Shown: positions 19,441-29,788, counted from the first letter of the stretch. The stretch is DNA of 64,000 nucleotides from Psychrobacter sp. UBA3480 (GCF_002377945.1 NZ_DFQV01000020.1:122560-186559), one strand, 5' to 3'. The notes: a model not told the origin generated them from the letters alone. Numbers and translations are program-made.

Positions 19441-20688
19441 ATGGCTGACATCAAAGCCCCCGTTTTTCCAGAATCGGTTGCCGATGGCACAATCGTTGAG
19501 TGGCACGTCACTGAAGGTCAACAAGTTAATCGTGATGACCTACTAGCTGAAATTGAAACTGATAAAGTTGTATTAGAAGTTGTGGCACCTGATGATGGTG
19601 TATTGACCAAAATCGTAAAGCAAGTTGACGATACTGTATTGTCTGATGAGCTTATTGCTCAGTTTGAAGCCGGTGCAAGTGCTGGTGCTAGTGCAAAAGA
19701 AGCGCCAGCAGTAGATCCAGACCAACCAGCAGCGCCAGTTCAAGCAAAGCAAGCTGCTGATGGTGGCGAGCCTGTTCAAGCAACAGATAACAAAGGTGAA
19801 GCTGATCATAAAGATCAAAGCCCAGCAGTTCGTAAAGCAGCAAAAGAGTCAGGCGTAGATCCTAAAGAAGTTGAAGGTAGTGGCCGCGGTGGTCGTGTAA
19901 CCAAAACTGATATGGCTAACCCGACCTTGAAATCAGACAGCAGTATCAAGTCTGATAGCGGCCGTCCAGTTGCTGAATCGATGGGTGAGCGTACTGAAAA
20001 ACGTGTTCCAATGACTCGTCTTCGTAAGCGTGTTGCTGAGCGTCTATTATCAGCATCACAAGATACTGCGATGTTGACGACGTTTAACGAAGTGAACATG
20101 AAGCCATTGATGGACATGCGCGCTAAGTACAAAGAGAAGTTCGAAAAACGTCATGGCGTGCGTTTAGGCTTTATGTCGTTATTCGTAAAAGCAGCGACAG
20201 AAGCACTGAAACGCTTCCCAGCAGTAAACGCTTCACTAGATGGCGATGACATTGTTTATCATGGTTTTTATGATATCGGTGTAGCAGTATCTTCAGATCG
20301 TGGTTTGGTTGTTCCAGTACTACGTGATACTGATCGCATGAGCATGGCTGATGTTGAAAGCACAATCCGTGAATTTGGCGGTAAAGCACAGCAAGGTAAG
20401 CTTGGTCTAGAAGACATGACTGGCGGTACGTTCACTATCTCTAACGGTGGTGTATTTGGTTCATTAATGTCAACACCTATCTTGAACCCACCACAAACTG
20501 CTATCCTAGGTATGCACGCTATCAATGACCGTCCAATGGCTGTCGATGGTAAAGTTGAAATCTTACCAATGATGTACCTAGCGCTATCTTATGACCATCG
20601 TATGATCGATGGTAAAGAAGCAGTACAGTTCTTGGTAACTATCAAAGAGTTGGTCGAAGACCCTGCAATGCTACTACTAGACCTGTAA
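19441..20688 (+). CDS. sucB: 2-oxoglutarate dehydrogenase E2 (dihydrolipoyl succinyltransferase)
   Basis: Transfers the succinyl group from E1 to CoA. The N-terminal lipoyl domain has the swinging lysine in [11 protein letters not shown]. An Ala/Pro/Gln-rich linker (about residues 80-120) leads to the peripheral-subunit-binding domain ([15 protein letters not shown]...GRGGRVTK). The catalytic domain ends with the active-site YDHRMIDG. 415 residues is normal. AAGGAG seven bases before the ATG is one of the best ribosome-binding sites in the window, suggesting high expression. Confidence 0.98.
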   Translation: MADIKAPVFPESVADGTIVEWHVTEGQQVNRDDLLAEIETDKVVLEVVAPDDGVLTKIVKQVDDTVLSDELIAQFEAGASAGASAKEAPAVDPDQPAAPVQAKQAADGGEPVQATDNKGEADHKDQSPAVRKAAKESGVDPKEVEGSGRGGRVTKTDMANPTLKSDSSIKSDSGRPVAESMGERTEKRVPMTRLRKRVAERLLSASQDTAMLTTFNEVNMKPLMDMRAKYKEKFEKRHGVRLGFMSLFVKAATEALKRFPAVNASLDGDDIVYHGFYDIGVAVSSDRGLVVPVLRDTDRMSMADVESTIREFGGKAQQGKLGLEDMTGGTFTISNGGVFGSLMSTPILNPPQTAILGMHAINDRPMAVDGKVEILPMMYLALSYDHRMIDGKEAVQFLVTIKELVEDPAMLLLDL

Positions 20689-20694
20689 GCTTTT

Positions 20695-20730
20695 AAGCTT
20701 GTATTGGCAACCGCTGATACAAGCTTTTTA
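20695..20730 (+). terminator. Terminator-like hairpin between sucB and lpd
   Basis: AAGCTTGTAT (20695-20704) pairs perfectly with ATACAAGCTT (20717-20726), followed by TTT. The loop is 12 bases. It may attenuate rather than stop transcription into lpd, since the T-run is short. Confidence 0.65.
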
Positions 20731-20949
20731 ACTTTGGTATAGATAATGATTTTTATTAGTCAGCGATTACTTGATGCGCTGATAACTGTATTTAAATAAA
20801 TTTAATAATGGTGACTTGCTATCGATTATCGATGTGTGAGTCTATCTCATTGACATAGTGTATTAACTGTTCAGTGTAGATAACGCTGATCTATCAGCAA
20901 GATAACAACCAGTTTAAATGACACATACAATTAAAAATAGGAACGTACT

Positions 20950-22404
20950 ATGAAAGACAATTATGATTTAGTCGTCATCGGCGGCGGTCCTGGTGGTTAC
21001 GAAGCAGCTATTCGTGCAGGCCAGCTCGGTATGAGTGTTGCTTGTATCGAAAAGCGCGTTTACAAAGGCGAGCCAGCACTTGGCGGTACTTGCTTAAACG
21101 TTGGTTGTATCCCATCAAAAGCCCTACTTGATAGCTCACATCGTTACGAAGCTACTAAGCATGACCTTGACGAGCACGGTATCAGTACTGGTGACGTTGC
21201 TATCAATATCGAAAAAATGATAGAGCGTAAAGAAGGTATTGTTAAGCAGTTGACTGGTGGTGTTGCAGCGTTGCTAAAAGGCAATGGTGTTGACTGGCTA
21301 CAAGGCTGGGGTACATTGGTCGACGGTAAAGGCGCTGACAAAAAAGTCAAATTTACTGCTCTAGAAGACGAAAGCGAAACGACGATCACTGCTAAGAATG
21401 TCATTCTTGCGGCAGGTTCTGTGCCTATCGAGATTCCTGTTGCCAAAACTGACGGTGACCGTATTGTTGATTCAACTGGTGCACTTGATTTCACCTCAGT
21501 CCCTAAGCGTCTAGGCGTTATCGGTGCTGGTGTTATCGGTCTTGAGCTTGGTTCAGTATGGCGTCGTCTAGGTGCAGAAGTAGTGGTATATGAAGCACTT
21601 CCTAGCTTCTTAGCTGCTGCTGACAAAGACATCTCAAAAGAAGCCGGAAAAATGCTGAAGAAGCAAGGTCTTGATATCCGTGTCGATACCAAAGTAACCA
21701 ATGCTGAAGTACAAGGTGACCAAGTTGTCGTCACTAGCGAAAGCAAAGGCGAGTCTTCTGAAGAGAGCTTCGACAAGCTGATCGTTTGTGTTGGTCGTCG
21801 CGCTTATTCTGAAAAACTGCTTGGCGAAGACAGCGGTATCACGTTGACTGAACGTGGCCTTATCGATGTTAATGACCAGTGCAAAACCAATCTTGATGGC
21901 GTTTATGCTATCGGTGATTTGGTCCGTGGTCCTATGCTTGCGCATAAAGCTATGGAAGAGGGCATGATGGCTGTTGAGCGTATTCATGGCGAAAAACCTC
22001 AAGTTAACTATGACACTATCATTAATGTCATTTATACTCATCCAGAAATCGCATGGGTAGGTTTGACTGAGCAAGAAGCTGAAGAAGCTGGCTATGAAGT
22101 TAAAACAGGTTCTTTCAACTTAGCTGCCAACGGTCGTGCATTAGCGCAAAGTGAAGCGCAAGGTTCTGTGAAGGTAGTTGCTGATGCAAAAACAGATCGT
22201 CTATTAGGTATGCATGCTATCGCTGCTGGTGCTGGTGATATCGTCCATCAAGGTATGATCGCGATGGAATTTGTCTCTAGTATTGAAGATTTGCAGTTGA
22301 TGACATTTGCTCATCCAACTATTTCAGAAGCAGTGCATGAAGCTGCTCTATCTGCAGATGGCCGTGCTATTCACGCTATCCAGCGCAAAAAGCGTAAGAA
22401 ATAA
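20950..22404 (+). CDS. lpd: Dihydrolipoyl dehydrogenase (E3)
   Basis: FAD enzyme reoxidising dihydrolipoamide for the OGDH complex and possibly other 2-oxoacid dehydrogenases. FAD-binding [20 protein letters not shown] opens the protein. The redox disulfide is in [13 protein letters not shown]. The NAD-binding motif is [17 protein letters not shown], and the C-terminal catalytic His/Glu is in [11 protein letters not shown]. 484 residues is close to the family norm. AGGA precedes the ATG at a suitable distance. Placement within the suc cluster suggests it is the dedicated E3. Confidence 0.98.
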   Translation: MKDNYDLVVIGGGPGGYEAAIRAGQLGMSVACIEKRVYKGEPALGGTCLNVGCIPSKALLDSSHRYEATKHDLDEHGISTGDVAINIEKMIERKEGIVKQLTGGVAALLKGNGVDWLQGWGTLVDGKGADKKVKFTALEDESETTITAKNVILAAGSVPIEIPVAKTDGDRIVDSTGALDFTSVPKRLGVIGAGVIGLELGSVWRRLGAEVVVYEALPSFLAAADKDISKEAGKMLKKQGLDIRVDTKVTNAEVQGDQVVVTSESKGESSEESFDKLIVCVGRRAYSEKLLGEDSGITLTERGLIDVNDQCKTNLDGVYAIGDLVRGPMLAHKAMEEGMMAVERIHGEKPQVNYDTIINVIYTHPEIAWVGLTEQEAEEAGYEVKTGSFNLAANGRALAQSEAQGSVKVVADAKTDRLLGMHAIAAGAGDIVHQGMIAMEFVSSIEDLQLMTFAHPTISEAVHEAALSADGRAIHAIQRKKRKK

Positions 22405-22440
22405 GTAGTTGCTCGTTTAGTTATTATCGATTTACAACCT

Positions 22441-22475
22441 GATTGGGGTATCGCTATTTTGGTGATGCCACAATC
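22441..22475 (+). repeat. Imperfect hairpin in the lpd-sucC spacer
   Basis: GATTG-g-GGTATCGC (22441-22454) can pair with GTGATGCC-a-CAATC (22462-22475) around a 7-base loop. That is 13 pairs, two of them G-U, with one internal mismatch. A further AGTGCG/CGCACT pair lies at 22479-22518. Confidence 0.55.
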
Positions 22476-22562
22476 ATGAGTGCGTCAGACGTATGATTAA
22501 TATGTACATGTGCGCACTTGATTTCACTTTTTATTAATTGTAAAAAATAAAGGATACAATCA

Positions 22563-23729
22563 ATGAATTTACATGAGTATCAAGCAAAAGAGCTATTAAA
22601 AAGCTACGGTTTGCCAATTCAAGAAGGCATCATCGCTCATAACGGCGAAGAAGCTGCTGCAGCTTTTGACAAAACCCCAACTGACATTGCAGTAATTAAA
22701 GCGCAAGTACATGCTGGTGGTCGCGGTAAAGCTGGTGGTGTAAAACTGGTTAAAACTCGTGAAGAAGCTAAGCAAGTTGCTGAAGAGTTGATCGGTACTA
22801 ACCTAGTAACGTTCCAAACTGATGCTGATGGTCAGCCAGTAAACTTTGTATTGGTTGCAGAAGATATGTATCCAGTACAAACTGAGCTATATCTTGGCGC
22901 AGTCGTTGATCGTGCAACTCGTCGTGTAACTTTCATGGCATCTACCGAAGGTGGTGTAGATATCGAAGAAGTAGCACACAGCACTCCAGAAAAAATCTTT
23001 AAAGTAAATGTTGATCCTTTAGTTGGTTTAATGCCTTTCCAAGCGCGCGACGTTGCGTTCAAACTTGGTCTAGAAGGTAAGCAAATCAATCAATTCGTTA
23101 AATTGATGACTGGCGCTTATAAAGCATTCGTTGAAAACGACTTTGCTCTAATGGAAATCAACCCATTAGCTGTTCGTGAAAATGGCGAAATCGTTTGTGT
23201 TGATGGCAAAATCGGTATCGACTCAAACGCACTATATCGTTTGCCAAAAATCGCAGCGCTACAAGACAAAACTCAAGAAAATGAGCGTGAGCTTAAAGCA
23301 GCTGAATTTGACCTAAACTATGTTGCTCTAGAAGGTAACATCGGTTGTATGGTTAACGGTGCTGGTCTTGCAATGGCGACCATGGACATCATCAAATTGT
23401 ATGGCGGCAAGCCTGCTAACTTCTTGGACGTTGGCGGCGGCGCAACTAAAGATCGCGTTGTTGAAGCGTTCAAAATTATCCTAGAAGACAGCAGTGTTGA
23501 AGGCGTTCTAATCAACATCTTCGGCGGTATCGTACGTTGTGACATGATTGCAGAAGCTATTATCGCTGCTATTAAAGAAGTTGACGTACAAGTACCAGTT
23601 GTTGTTCGTTTAGAAGGTAACAACGCTGAGCTAGGCGCACAAATCCTAGAAGAGTCTGGTCTGAAATTGATTTCAGCTCAAGGTTTATCTGACGCGGCTC
23701 AAAAAATTGTCGATGCTGTTAAAGCGTAA
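22563..23729 (+). CDS. sucC: Succinyl-CoA synthetase beta subunit
   Basis: ADP/GDP-dependent half of the enzyme that converts succinyl-CoA to succinate with nucleotide triphosphate formation. It opens with [16 protein letters not shown]. The ATP-grasp motifs include [25 protein letters not shown] and [14 protein letters not shown]. The C-terminal domain has [20 protein letters not shown] and [13 protein letters not shown]. 388 residues is exactly typical. AAAGGA lies before the ATG. sucD follows after a 150-base structured spacer. Confidence 0.98.
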   Translation: MNLHEYQAKELLKSYGLPIQEGIIAHNGEEAAAAFDKTPTDIAVIKAQVHAGGRGKAGGVKLVKTREEAKQVAEELIGTNLVTFQTDADGQPVNFVLVAEDMYPVQTELYLGAVVDRATRRVTFMASTEGGVDIEEVAHSTPEKIFKVNVDPLVGLMPFQARDVAFKLGLEGKQINQFVKLMTGAYKAFVENDFALMEINPLAVRENGEIVCVDGKIGIDSNALYRLPKIAALQDKTQENERELKAAEFDLNYVALEGNIGCMVNGAGLAMATMDIIKLYGGKPANFLDVGGGATKDRVVEAFKIILEDSSVEGVLINIFGGIVRCDMIAEAIIAAIKEVDVQVPVVVRLEGNNAELGAQILEESGLKLISAQGLSDAAQKIVDAVKA

Positions 23730-23781
23730 GTCTTTAAATATAAGTGTTTAGAGATAGACGCTTAAGCATAGTAGTCAAATC

Positions 23782-23852
23782 GTAATAGTGGTTTTTATAA
23801 TAAAAGTTGGTTATCAAAATTTGATAATGATAGTTATAAAGACCACTGTTAC
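23782..23852 (+). repeat. Strong stem-loop in the sucC-sucD spacer
   Basis: Bases 23782-23800 pair with 23834-23852 over 19 consecutive positions, 17 Watson-Crick and two G-U. The 33-base loop contains a second hairpin, TTATCAAA/TTTGATAA (23811-23818, 23820-23827). It has no T-run, so it is not a terminator. Confidence 0.8.
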
Positions 23853-23879
23853 AAGACAACCGAATACAAGGAAAATATA

Positions 23880-24755
23880 ATGAGTGTATTAATCGATAAA
23901 GATACCAAAGTATTGGTACAAGGTTTTACTGGTAAAAATGGTACGTTCCATTCTGAACAAGCCATCGAATATGGTACAAAAGTAGTTGGTGGTGTGACGC
24001 CAGGTAAAGGCGGTCAAACGCACCTAGGCCTACCAGTATTCAACACTATGGCGGAAGCCATGGAAGCGACTCAAGCTGACGCTTCTGTTATCTACGTACC
24101 AGCACCATTCGTACTAGATTCTATCGTTGAAGCAATAGATGCTGGCGTTAAGTTGATCGTTGTGATCACTGAAGGCGTGCCGACTATCGATATGCTAAAA
24201 GCAAAACGCTATCTTGAAGAAGCTGGCGACGTACGTTTGGTTGGTCCTAACTGCCCAGGCGTTATTACTCCAGGTCAGTGCAAAATCGGTATCATGCCAG
24301 GCCATATCCATCAGCCAGGTAAAGTAGGTATCATCTCACGCTCTGGTACGTTGACTTATGAAGCCGTAGCTCAGACTACTAAGCTTGGTTTTGGTCAGTC
24401 AACTTGTATCGGTATCGGTGGTGATCCTATCCCTGGTATGAACCAGATTGATGCATTGAAGCTATTTGAAGCTGATCCACAGACTGAAGCTATCATCCTA
24501 ATCGGTGAGATCGGTGGTACTGCTGAAGAAGAAGCTGCTGCTTATATCAAAGACCATGTGACTAAGCCAGTTGTTGGTTATATCGCTGGTGTTACTGCTC
24601 CAGAAGGTAAGCGTATGGGCCATGCTGGCGCTATCATCTCTGGTGGTCAAGGTACTGCTGAAGAGAAATTCAAAGCGTTTGAAGATGCTGGTATCGCGTA
24701 TACACGTGACCCATCTAAACTTGGTGATAAGCTAAAAGAAGTTACTGGTTGGTAA
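23880..24755 (+). CDS. sucD: Succinyl-CoA synthetase alpha subunit
   Basis: CoA-binding, phosphohistidine-carrying subunit. It shows [17 protein letters not shown], the GGVTPGKGG loop, [28 protein letters not shown] and the active-site histidine segment [18 protein letters not shown]. 291 residues matches the family. AAGGA precedes the ATG. It closes the TCA block; a terminator follows. Confidence 0.98.
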   Translation: MSVLIDKDTKVLVQGFTGKNGTFHSEQAIEYGTKVVGGVTPGKGGQTHLGLPVFNTMAEAMEATQADASVIYVPAPFVLDSIVEAIDAGVKLIVVITEGVPTIDMLKAKRYLEEAGDVRLVGPNCPGVITPGQCKIGIMPGHIHQPGKVGIISRSGTLTYEAVAQTTKLGFGQSTCIGIGGDPIPGMNQIDALKLFEADPQTEAIILIGEIGGTAEEEAAAYIKDHVTKPVVGYIAGVTAPEGKRMGHAGAIISGGQGTAEEKFKAFEDAGIAYTRDPSKLGDKLKEVTGW

Positions 24756-24804
24756 AAGGCTCAAAAACCTATTAACTACTAAAACTCTATTGAAATATCG
24801 AGAA

Positions 24805-24831
24805 GGCACCCCTACAATGGGGTGTTTTTTA
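24805..24831 (+). terminator. Terminator after sucD
   Basis: CACCCC (24807-24812) pairs with GGGGTG (24819-24824) around TACAAT, followed by six Ts. It marks the boundary between the TCA block and the nonulosonate island. Confidence 0.85.
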
Positions 24832-24866
24832 TTGGTTTAATAATGGTAATTCAAGGATAAAAATAA

Positions 24867-25865
24867 ATGTTAAGTAATTCAACGATTTTAGTGACAGGTG
24901 GTACAGGTTCATTCGGACATAAGTTTATCCCGATGACTCTTGAAAAATATAACCCTAAAAAGATTATTATTTTCTCAAGAGATGAAATGAAGCAGTGGGA
25001 AATGGCTAAACTGTTTCAGGATGATCCACGCGTACGCTTTTTTATTGGCGATGTAAGAGATAAAGAAAGGCTATACCGTGCTTTAGATGGAGTTGATTAT
25101 GTCGTGCATGCTGCTGCTACTAAAATTGTTCCAACAGCAGAATACAATCCTTTTGAATGTGTAAAAACGAATGTACATGGGGCAATGAACCTAATTGATG
25201 CATGCATAGATAAAGGTGTTAAGGGTGTAGTGGCGCTATCAACTGATAAAGCAAGTAGTCCTATAAATCTATATGGTGCTACTAAACTTACTTCTGATAA
25301 ATTATTTGTAGCAGGAAATGCTTATAGCGGTCAGCACGTGTCTAAATTTTCTGTCGTAAGATATGGCAATGTGATGGGATCACGTGGATCAGTGATCCCT
25401 TTCTTTTTGTCAATCAAAGAAAGAGGTGAGCTACCTATTACTGATGATCGTATGACACGTTTTATGATTACTTTGGAAGAAGGTGTTGAGCTTGTATGGC
25501 ATGCTTTTGAAGATATGGAAGGTGGTGAGATTTACGTTAAAAAAATTCCATCAATGAATATTATGGATGTAGCAAAAGCTGTAGCGCCAGAAGCTGCCAC
25601 TAAGGTGGTTGGTATTAGACCTGGTGAGAAACTACATGAGCAAATGATTGGCGCTGAAGATTCTTATTATACTTATGAATACCCTGAACACTTTAAAATC
25701 TTACCTACTATTAACAATTGGGGTCATTCACCTGAGAGAGTAAAAGATGGTAAATTAGTTCCAGAAGGTTTTGTTTATTCAAGTGATAATAATACTGAAT
25801 GGATGCCAAGAGAAGAGCTCGAATCTTGGGTACAAGAGAACAAAGATAATATTGGTAAAATCTAA
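24867..25865 (+). CDS. pseB: UDP-N-acetylglucosamine 4,6-dehydratase (inverting), PseB type
   Basis: First step of pseudaminic acid synthesis: UDP-GlcNAc to the 4-keto-6-deoxy-L-arabino sugar. It is an extended SDR with NAD-binding ILVTGGTGSFGHKF and FSRDEMKQWEM. ALSTDKASSPINLYGATK carries the PseB/FlaA1-type modified catalytic residues and the Tyr/Lys pair, and YGNVMGSRGSVIP follows. 332 residues is standard. AAGGA lies nine bases before the ATG. Its stop overlaps the pseC start (TAATG). From here to 38128 the DNA becomes AT-rich with frequent AGA arginine codons, unlike the TCA block. Confidence 0.95.
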   Translation: MLSNSTILVTGGTGSFGHKFIPMTLEKYNPKKIIIFSRDEMKQWEMAKLFQDDPRVRFFIGDVRDKERLYRALDGVDYVVHAAATKIVPTAEYNPFECVKTNVHGAMNLIDACIDKGVKGVVALSTDKASSPINLYGATKLTSDKLFVAGNAYSGQHVSKFSVVRYGNVMGSRGSVIPFFLSIKERGELPITDDRMTRFMITLEEGVELVWHAFEDMEGGEIYVKKIPSMNIMDVAKAVAPEAATKVVGIRPGEKLHEQMIGAEDSYYTYEYPEHFKILPTINNWGHSPERVKDGKLVPEGFVYSSDNNTEWMPREELESWVQENKDNIGKI

Positions 25866-27034
25866 TGAATTTTATTCCCTACGGTCGCCAAAATATTACA
25901 GAGGAGGACATTGACGCGGTCGTCAATGTCCTCAAGTCTGATTATTTAACGCAAGGTCCTAAAGTACCAGAATTCGAGAATGCAATTAAAGAATATTGTA
26001 ATGTTGAATATGCTCTGGCAATGAACAGTGCTACTTCAGCCCTCCACGTTGCGTGTTTGGCTTTGAACGTGGGCCAAGGTGACATTGTTTGGACGACACC
26101 TATTACGTTTGTAGCATCTGCAAACTGTGCTTTGTATTGCGGTGCTACAGTTGATTTCGTGGATATTGATCCAAGAACCTATAATTTATCTATTCAGTCT
26201 CTAGAACATAAGCTCGAAGCTGCTAAAGAGCAAGATAAATTACCAAAGGTAGTGATTCCTGTGCATTTATGTGGTCAGCCTTGCGATATGGAGAGGATAT
26301 ATCAACTTTCTAAAAAGTATGGTTTTTCTATTATCGAGGATGCTTCACATGCTATAGGTGGTAAGTATAAAAACCAGCCAATAGGTAACTGCCAATATTC
26401 GGATATCACGATTTTTAGCTTTCATCCAGTCAAAATAATTACGACTGCTGAAGGCGGCGTAGCAACCACGAAAAACGAAGAGCTAGCGCAAAAGATGGAT
26501 TTGTTACGTAGTCATGGTATTACTCGTGATTCTGATCTCATGACTCACGAACCCGACGGGCCTTGGTATTATCAACAAGTTGACTTGGGTTATAACTATC
26601 GTATGACAGAAATGCAGGCAGCGCTTGGGGTCTCACAAATAAAAAGACTATCGAGTATTACAAAAAGTCGTCATGAGATTGCAAATAGATATAATGAGAA
26701 ACTAGCTAGTCTTGCCGTGATTGTGCCTTTTCAAATACAAGAAGCTTATTCTGGTCTTCATCTTTATGTAATTAGATTAAAGCTAGATGAAATCAAACCT
26801 ACGCATTTAGAAGTTTTTAAAGCTTTGCGTGCTGCTAATATTGGTGTCAATCTTCATTATATACCTGTACATCTTCAGCCTTATTACAAAGAGCATTTTG
26901 GCTTTAAACTAGGTGATTTTCCACAAGCAGAACAATACTATGAAGAAGCTATTAGTCTACCTTTATATCCTGATTTAAGTATTGAAAGCCAAGATAGGGT
27001 GGTTTGTACACTTAAAAGTATACTGAACTCTTAA
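25865..27034 (+). CDS. pseC: UDP-4-amino-4,6-dideoxy-N-acetyl-beta-L-altrosamine transaminase
   Basis: PLP-dependent aminotransferase of the DegT/DnrJ/EryC1 family acting on the PseB product. It has the N-terminal IPYGRQNITEEDIDAVV and the phosphate-binding NSATSALH. Other key parts are the PLP-ring Asp in IIEDASHAIGG and the Schiff-base Lys190 in FSFHPVKIITTAEGG. The C-terminal VNLHYIPVHLQPYYK is characteristic of PseC. 389 residues is normal. Translation is probably coupled to pseB by the one-base overlap. A 211-base spacer with no recognisable gene separates it from the next gene. Confidence 0.95.
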   Translation: MNFIPYGRQNITEEDIDAVVNVLKSDYLTQGPKVPEFENAIKEYCNVEYALAMNSATSALHVACLALNVGQGDIVWTTPITFVASANCALYCGATVDFVDIDPRTYNLSIQSLEHKLEAAKEQDKLPKVVIPVHLCGQPCDMERIYQLSKKYGFSIIEDASHAIGGKYKNQPIGNCQYSDITIFSFHPVKIITTAEGGVATTKNEELAQKMDLLRSHGITRDSDLMTHEPDGPWYYQQVDLGYNYRMTEMQAALGVSQIKRLSSITKSRHEIANRYNEKLASLAVIVPFQIQEAYSGLHLYVIRLKLDEIKPTHLEVFKALRAANIGVNLHYIPVHLQPYYKEHFGFKLGDFPQAEQYYEEAISLPLYPDLSIESQDRVVCTLKSILNS

Positions 27035-27245
27035 CGAATCAGACATAGTGTTAACTATAGGCTATCAATTGAGCATGACAATCAAGACCTTAGTCTTTCA
27101 AAGAGGTAGTGCTGTATAGCTAACATTTAACGCAAGTCTGTATTATTCTTGGGTTTCTATGCTTTGATTGATCTTACTACTCTATATTTTATTGTATGGG
27201 TTGTTATTTTTTTTAAAAATTGGATGAATAGGTATTGAGAATAAT

Positions 27246-28874
27246 ATGGAACAAACTAGTGTTATAGTTATCCAGGCCAGAACCAGCTCTAGTCGGCTTC
27301 CTTGTAAAGTTATACTACCAATAAAAGGAATTCCACTTGCGGTATTAGCAGCGCAAAGAGCTGCTAATACCAATCGAAAGGTCATAGTAGCTACATCAAA
27401 AGAAAAAGATGATGATCTTTTAATTAAGGAGCTTGAGAAATGGAATATATCCTATTTCAGAGGAAGTTTAAATGATGTACTTGGAAGAATAGTGGAGGGT
27501 CTATCTTCGTTTGACGATGATACAGTAGTATTTAGACTAACAGCAGATAACGTCTTTCCAGATGGAAATCTAATTGATGAATTAGAACAAAGCTTCTATG
27601 CAAATGGTTCTACATACTTATCTTGTAATGGTCAAATTTCAGGATTGCCTTATGGGGTTAGTGTTGAGGTATTAAAACTATCTGATCTCAGAGAAGCAAA
27701 TAGAGAGACTAATGATGATTATGATCGTGAACATGTAACGCCTTATATTATTAGAAAATATGGTTCTAATACTTTTACTAAGTACCAGAATCATCAGCTC
27801 GGTTTGTATAGATGTACTATTGATGACTTCGATGATTATCAGAGAGTAAGTAATGTATTTGAGAACTTTGATGAGCCAGTGAATACTTCGTTGTTTACTC
27901 TTATCAACCAGTTGAAAGTTGAAAGTCCACAAGTAATAACACAGAATCCTCTACATAAGTTGGTACTTGGCACTGCTCAACTAGGTATGGCTTATGGAAT
28001 AAACAACTATAAAGGCCAACCAGATAGTACAGAAAGTGAAAGTATAATTAAGCTCGCGATTTCCAATGGTATCGAATATTTGGATACAGCTAGAGAATAT
28101 GGTGATAGCGAAAAAGTAATTGGTAAAGCTGTGAAAGGTAGTTGGGCTAGTAGAGTTCAGATTATAACAAAATTATCAGCGTTGTCTGCTTGTTCTAATA
28201 TAGCTGATAAAAATGCTATAAACGCATTTATTGATAAAAGTATTTATGAATCCCTTTTTTATCTAGATAAAAAAAACATTGATGTTTTGCTTTTACATAG
28301 ATTTGAGCATTTAAAATATTGGGATCATGCTGTCTGGGAGCGACTAAACTATCATAAAGAGCAAGCTAGAATTAATTCATTAGGCGTTTCTGTACAGTCG
28401 CCTGATGAATTATTAGAAGCTTTAAAGGTCAAAAGTATTGAGTACATACAGTTGCCATTTAATATCTTAGACAATAGATGGGGTGATGTTGTACATGAAG
28501 TCTTAAAACAGAAGAAAGAGCGTAACTTAACTATTCATGTGCGCAGTATCTACTTACAGGGTCTGCTGCTATCTAATAATAATAGGAGCTGGCAAAAAGC
28601 AGGTGTCGAGGATTATATAACTATCAATACATGGTTAAATCATCTTATATGTACCTTAGGTCGGAGTAGTATATCTGACCTATGTATCGCATACGTAAAC
28701 TCAGCAGAATGGATAGATGGTTTAGTTATAGGTATGGAGACTGTAGAACAGTTTAAAGAAAATATGAAGCTGCTCATGAATCCTAAATTAAATACCTTGC
28801 AAATAGCCCAAATAGAGTCATCACGTCCAGAAATCCCAAGTTCTCTATTAAATCCTGCAAAATGGAAAACATAG
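27246..28874 (+). CDS. Fusion of an SpsF-type cytidylyltransferase and an aldo/keto reductase
   Basis: Residues 1-225 are an SpsF-like nucleotidyltransferase: VIVIQARTSSSRLPCKVILP (a signature loop), VATSKEKDDD, FRGSLNDVLGR, FRLTADNVFPD and DYDREHVTPYI. Residues 236-510 are an aldo/keto reductase (KLVLGTAQLGMAYG) with a complete D-Y-K-H tetrad at Asp280, Tyr285, Lys309 and His351. In this locus it is the only candidate for CMP activation of the nonulosonate, since no NeuA/PseF-type gene is present. The reductase partner suggests a further redox change to the sugar; both roles are inference. SpsF-domain fusions are known in surface-glycan loci. The SDR gene follows after one base. Confidence 0.85.
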   Translation: MEQTSVIVIQARTSSSRLPCKVILPIKGIPLAVLAAQRAANTNRKVIVATSKEKDDDLLIKELEKWNISYFRGSLNDVLGRIVEGLSSFDDDTVVFRLTADNVFPDGNLIDELEQSFYANGSTYLSCNGQISGLPYGVSVEVLKLSDLREANRETNDDYDREHVTPYIIRKYGSNTFTKYQNHQLGLYRCTIDDFDDYQRVSNVFENFDEPVNTSLFTLINQLKVESPQVITQNPLHKLVLGTAQLGMAYGINNYKGQPDSTESESIIKLAISNGIEYLDTAREYGDSEKVIGKAVKGSWASRVQIITKLSALSACSNIADKNAINAFIDKSIYESLFYLDKKNIDVLLLHRFEHLKYWDHAVWERLNYHKEQARINSLGVSVQSPDELLEALKVKSIEYIQLPFNILDNRWGDVVHEVLKQKKERNLTIHVRSIYLQGLLLSNNNRSWQKAGVEDYITINTWLNHLICTLGRSSISDLCIAYVNSAEWIDGLVIGMETVEQFKENMKLLMNPKLNTLQIAQIESSRPEIPSSLLNPAKWKT

Positions 28875-28875
28875 C

Positions 28876-29676
28876 ATGAAAGATACGAATGATTTGTTCT
28901 CACTAGTAGGGAAAACTATACTTGTTACTGGTGCAACAGGATATCTTGGCAAAGAAATGGTTTTAGCTTTAGCAAAGGCAAGAGCACACGTTCTAATAAA
29001 TTCTAGAAGTGATAAACGATGTATAGAAATGGTAGATGAATTGAAAGGTCTTGGTTACAACGTTGAAGCTGCCGTATTTGATGTTACTGATAAATCATCA
29101 ATTGATGCCTTTAATAGCAGTATAAAACTTAGAGCTTTAGATGGAGTGATTCATAATGCATACAATGGAAGAGGTGGAACAGTTGAGATCGCTAGTGCAG
29201 CTGATTACATAGAGAGTTACAATATTAGCGTTGTTGCTGCTCACAATATATTAAATGTTTTCTTACCGAAGTTGAGGGAAGCCGTAAAAATGTCGGGAGG
29301 AGCTTCATTTGTTAATATATCTTCAATGTATGGACTAGTAAGCCCTGATCAAAGAATTTATGAAGAAGCTGTGACTACAAACCCTCCTTTTTATGGGGCA
29401 GCTAAAGCTGCAATGTTACAATGGACTAGGTATGTAGCATGTGAATTTGGTTTAGAAGGGATTAGATGCAATAGTATTACTCCTGGCCCATTCCCTTCAA
29501 CAAGTGTTATTAAGGCTAATCCAGAGTTTGTTAGAGTTTTAGCAGACAAAGTGCCACTAGGTAGAGTTGGTCACCCAAAAGAGATTACAGGCGCTATTAT
29601 ATTTCTTCTGTCTAATGCCTCTAGCTACGTGAATGGTAGTAATTTGGTGGTAGATGGTGGATGGACAGCTTGGTAG
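28876..29676 (+). CDS. Short-chain dehydrogenase/reductase of the nonulosonate locus
   Basis: A 266-residue SDR with the nucleotide-binding ILVTGATGYLG, a catalytic Ser in FVNISSMYG, and the Tyr/Lys pair in FYGAAKAAMLQW. The C-terminal NGSNLVVDGGWTAW is typical of classical SDRs. It starts one base after the fusion gene's stop, so the two are surely co-transcribed. It resembles SDRs of flagellin- or surface-sugar modification loci (PtmA-like) from memory. With the adjacent aldo/keto reductase it could form an oxidation-reduction pair that epimerises or deoxygenates the sugar; the substrate is unknown. Confidence 0.8.
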   Translation: MKDTNDLFSLVGKTILVTGATGYLGKEMVLALAKARAHVLINSRSDKRCIEMVDELKGLGYNVEAAVFDVTDKSSIDAFNSSIKLRALDGVIHNAYNGRGGTVEIASAADYIESYNISVVAAHNILNVFLPKLREAVKMSGGASFVNISSMYGLVSPDQRIYEEAVTTNPPFYGAAKAAMLQWTRYVACEFGLEGIRCNSITPGPFPSTSVIKANPEFVRVLADKVPLGRVGHPKEITGAIIFLLSNASSYVNGSNLVVDGGWTAW

Positions 29677-29788
29677 TTTGGAACAATAAGTGGCAAAGAC
29701 TTTCTTAGAGTTTTTGTGTTTTTCTAAATGATGTTAGCTCAATAGTGTAACTAGATAAATTGTTAAGATACAAACTAAGGATATAGAG

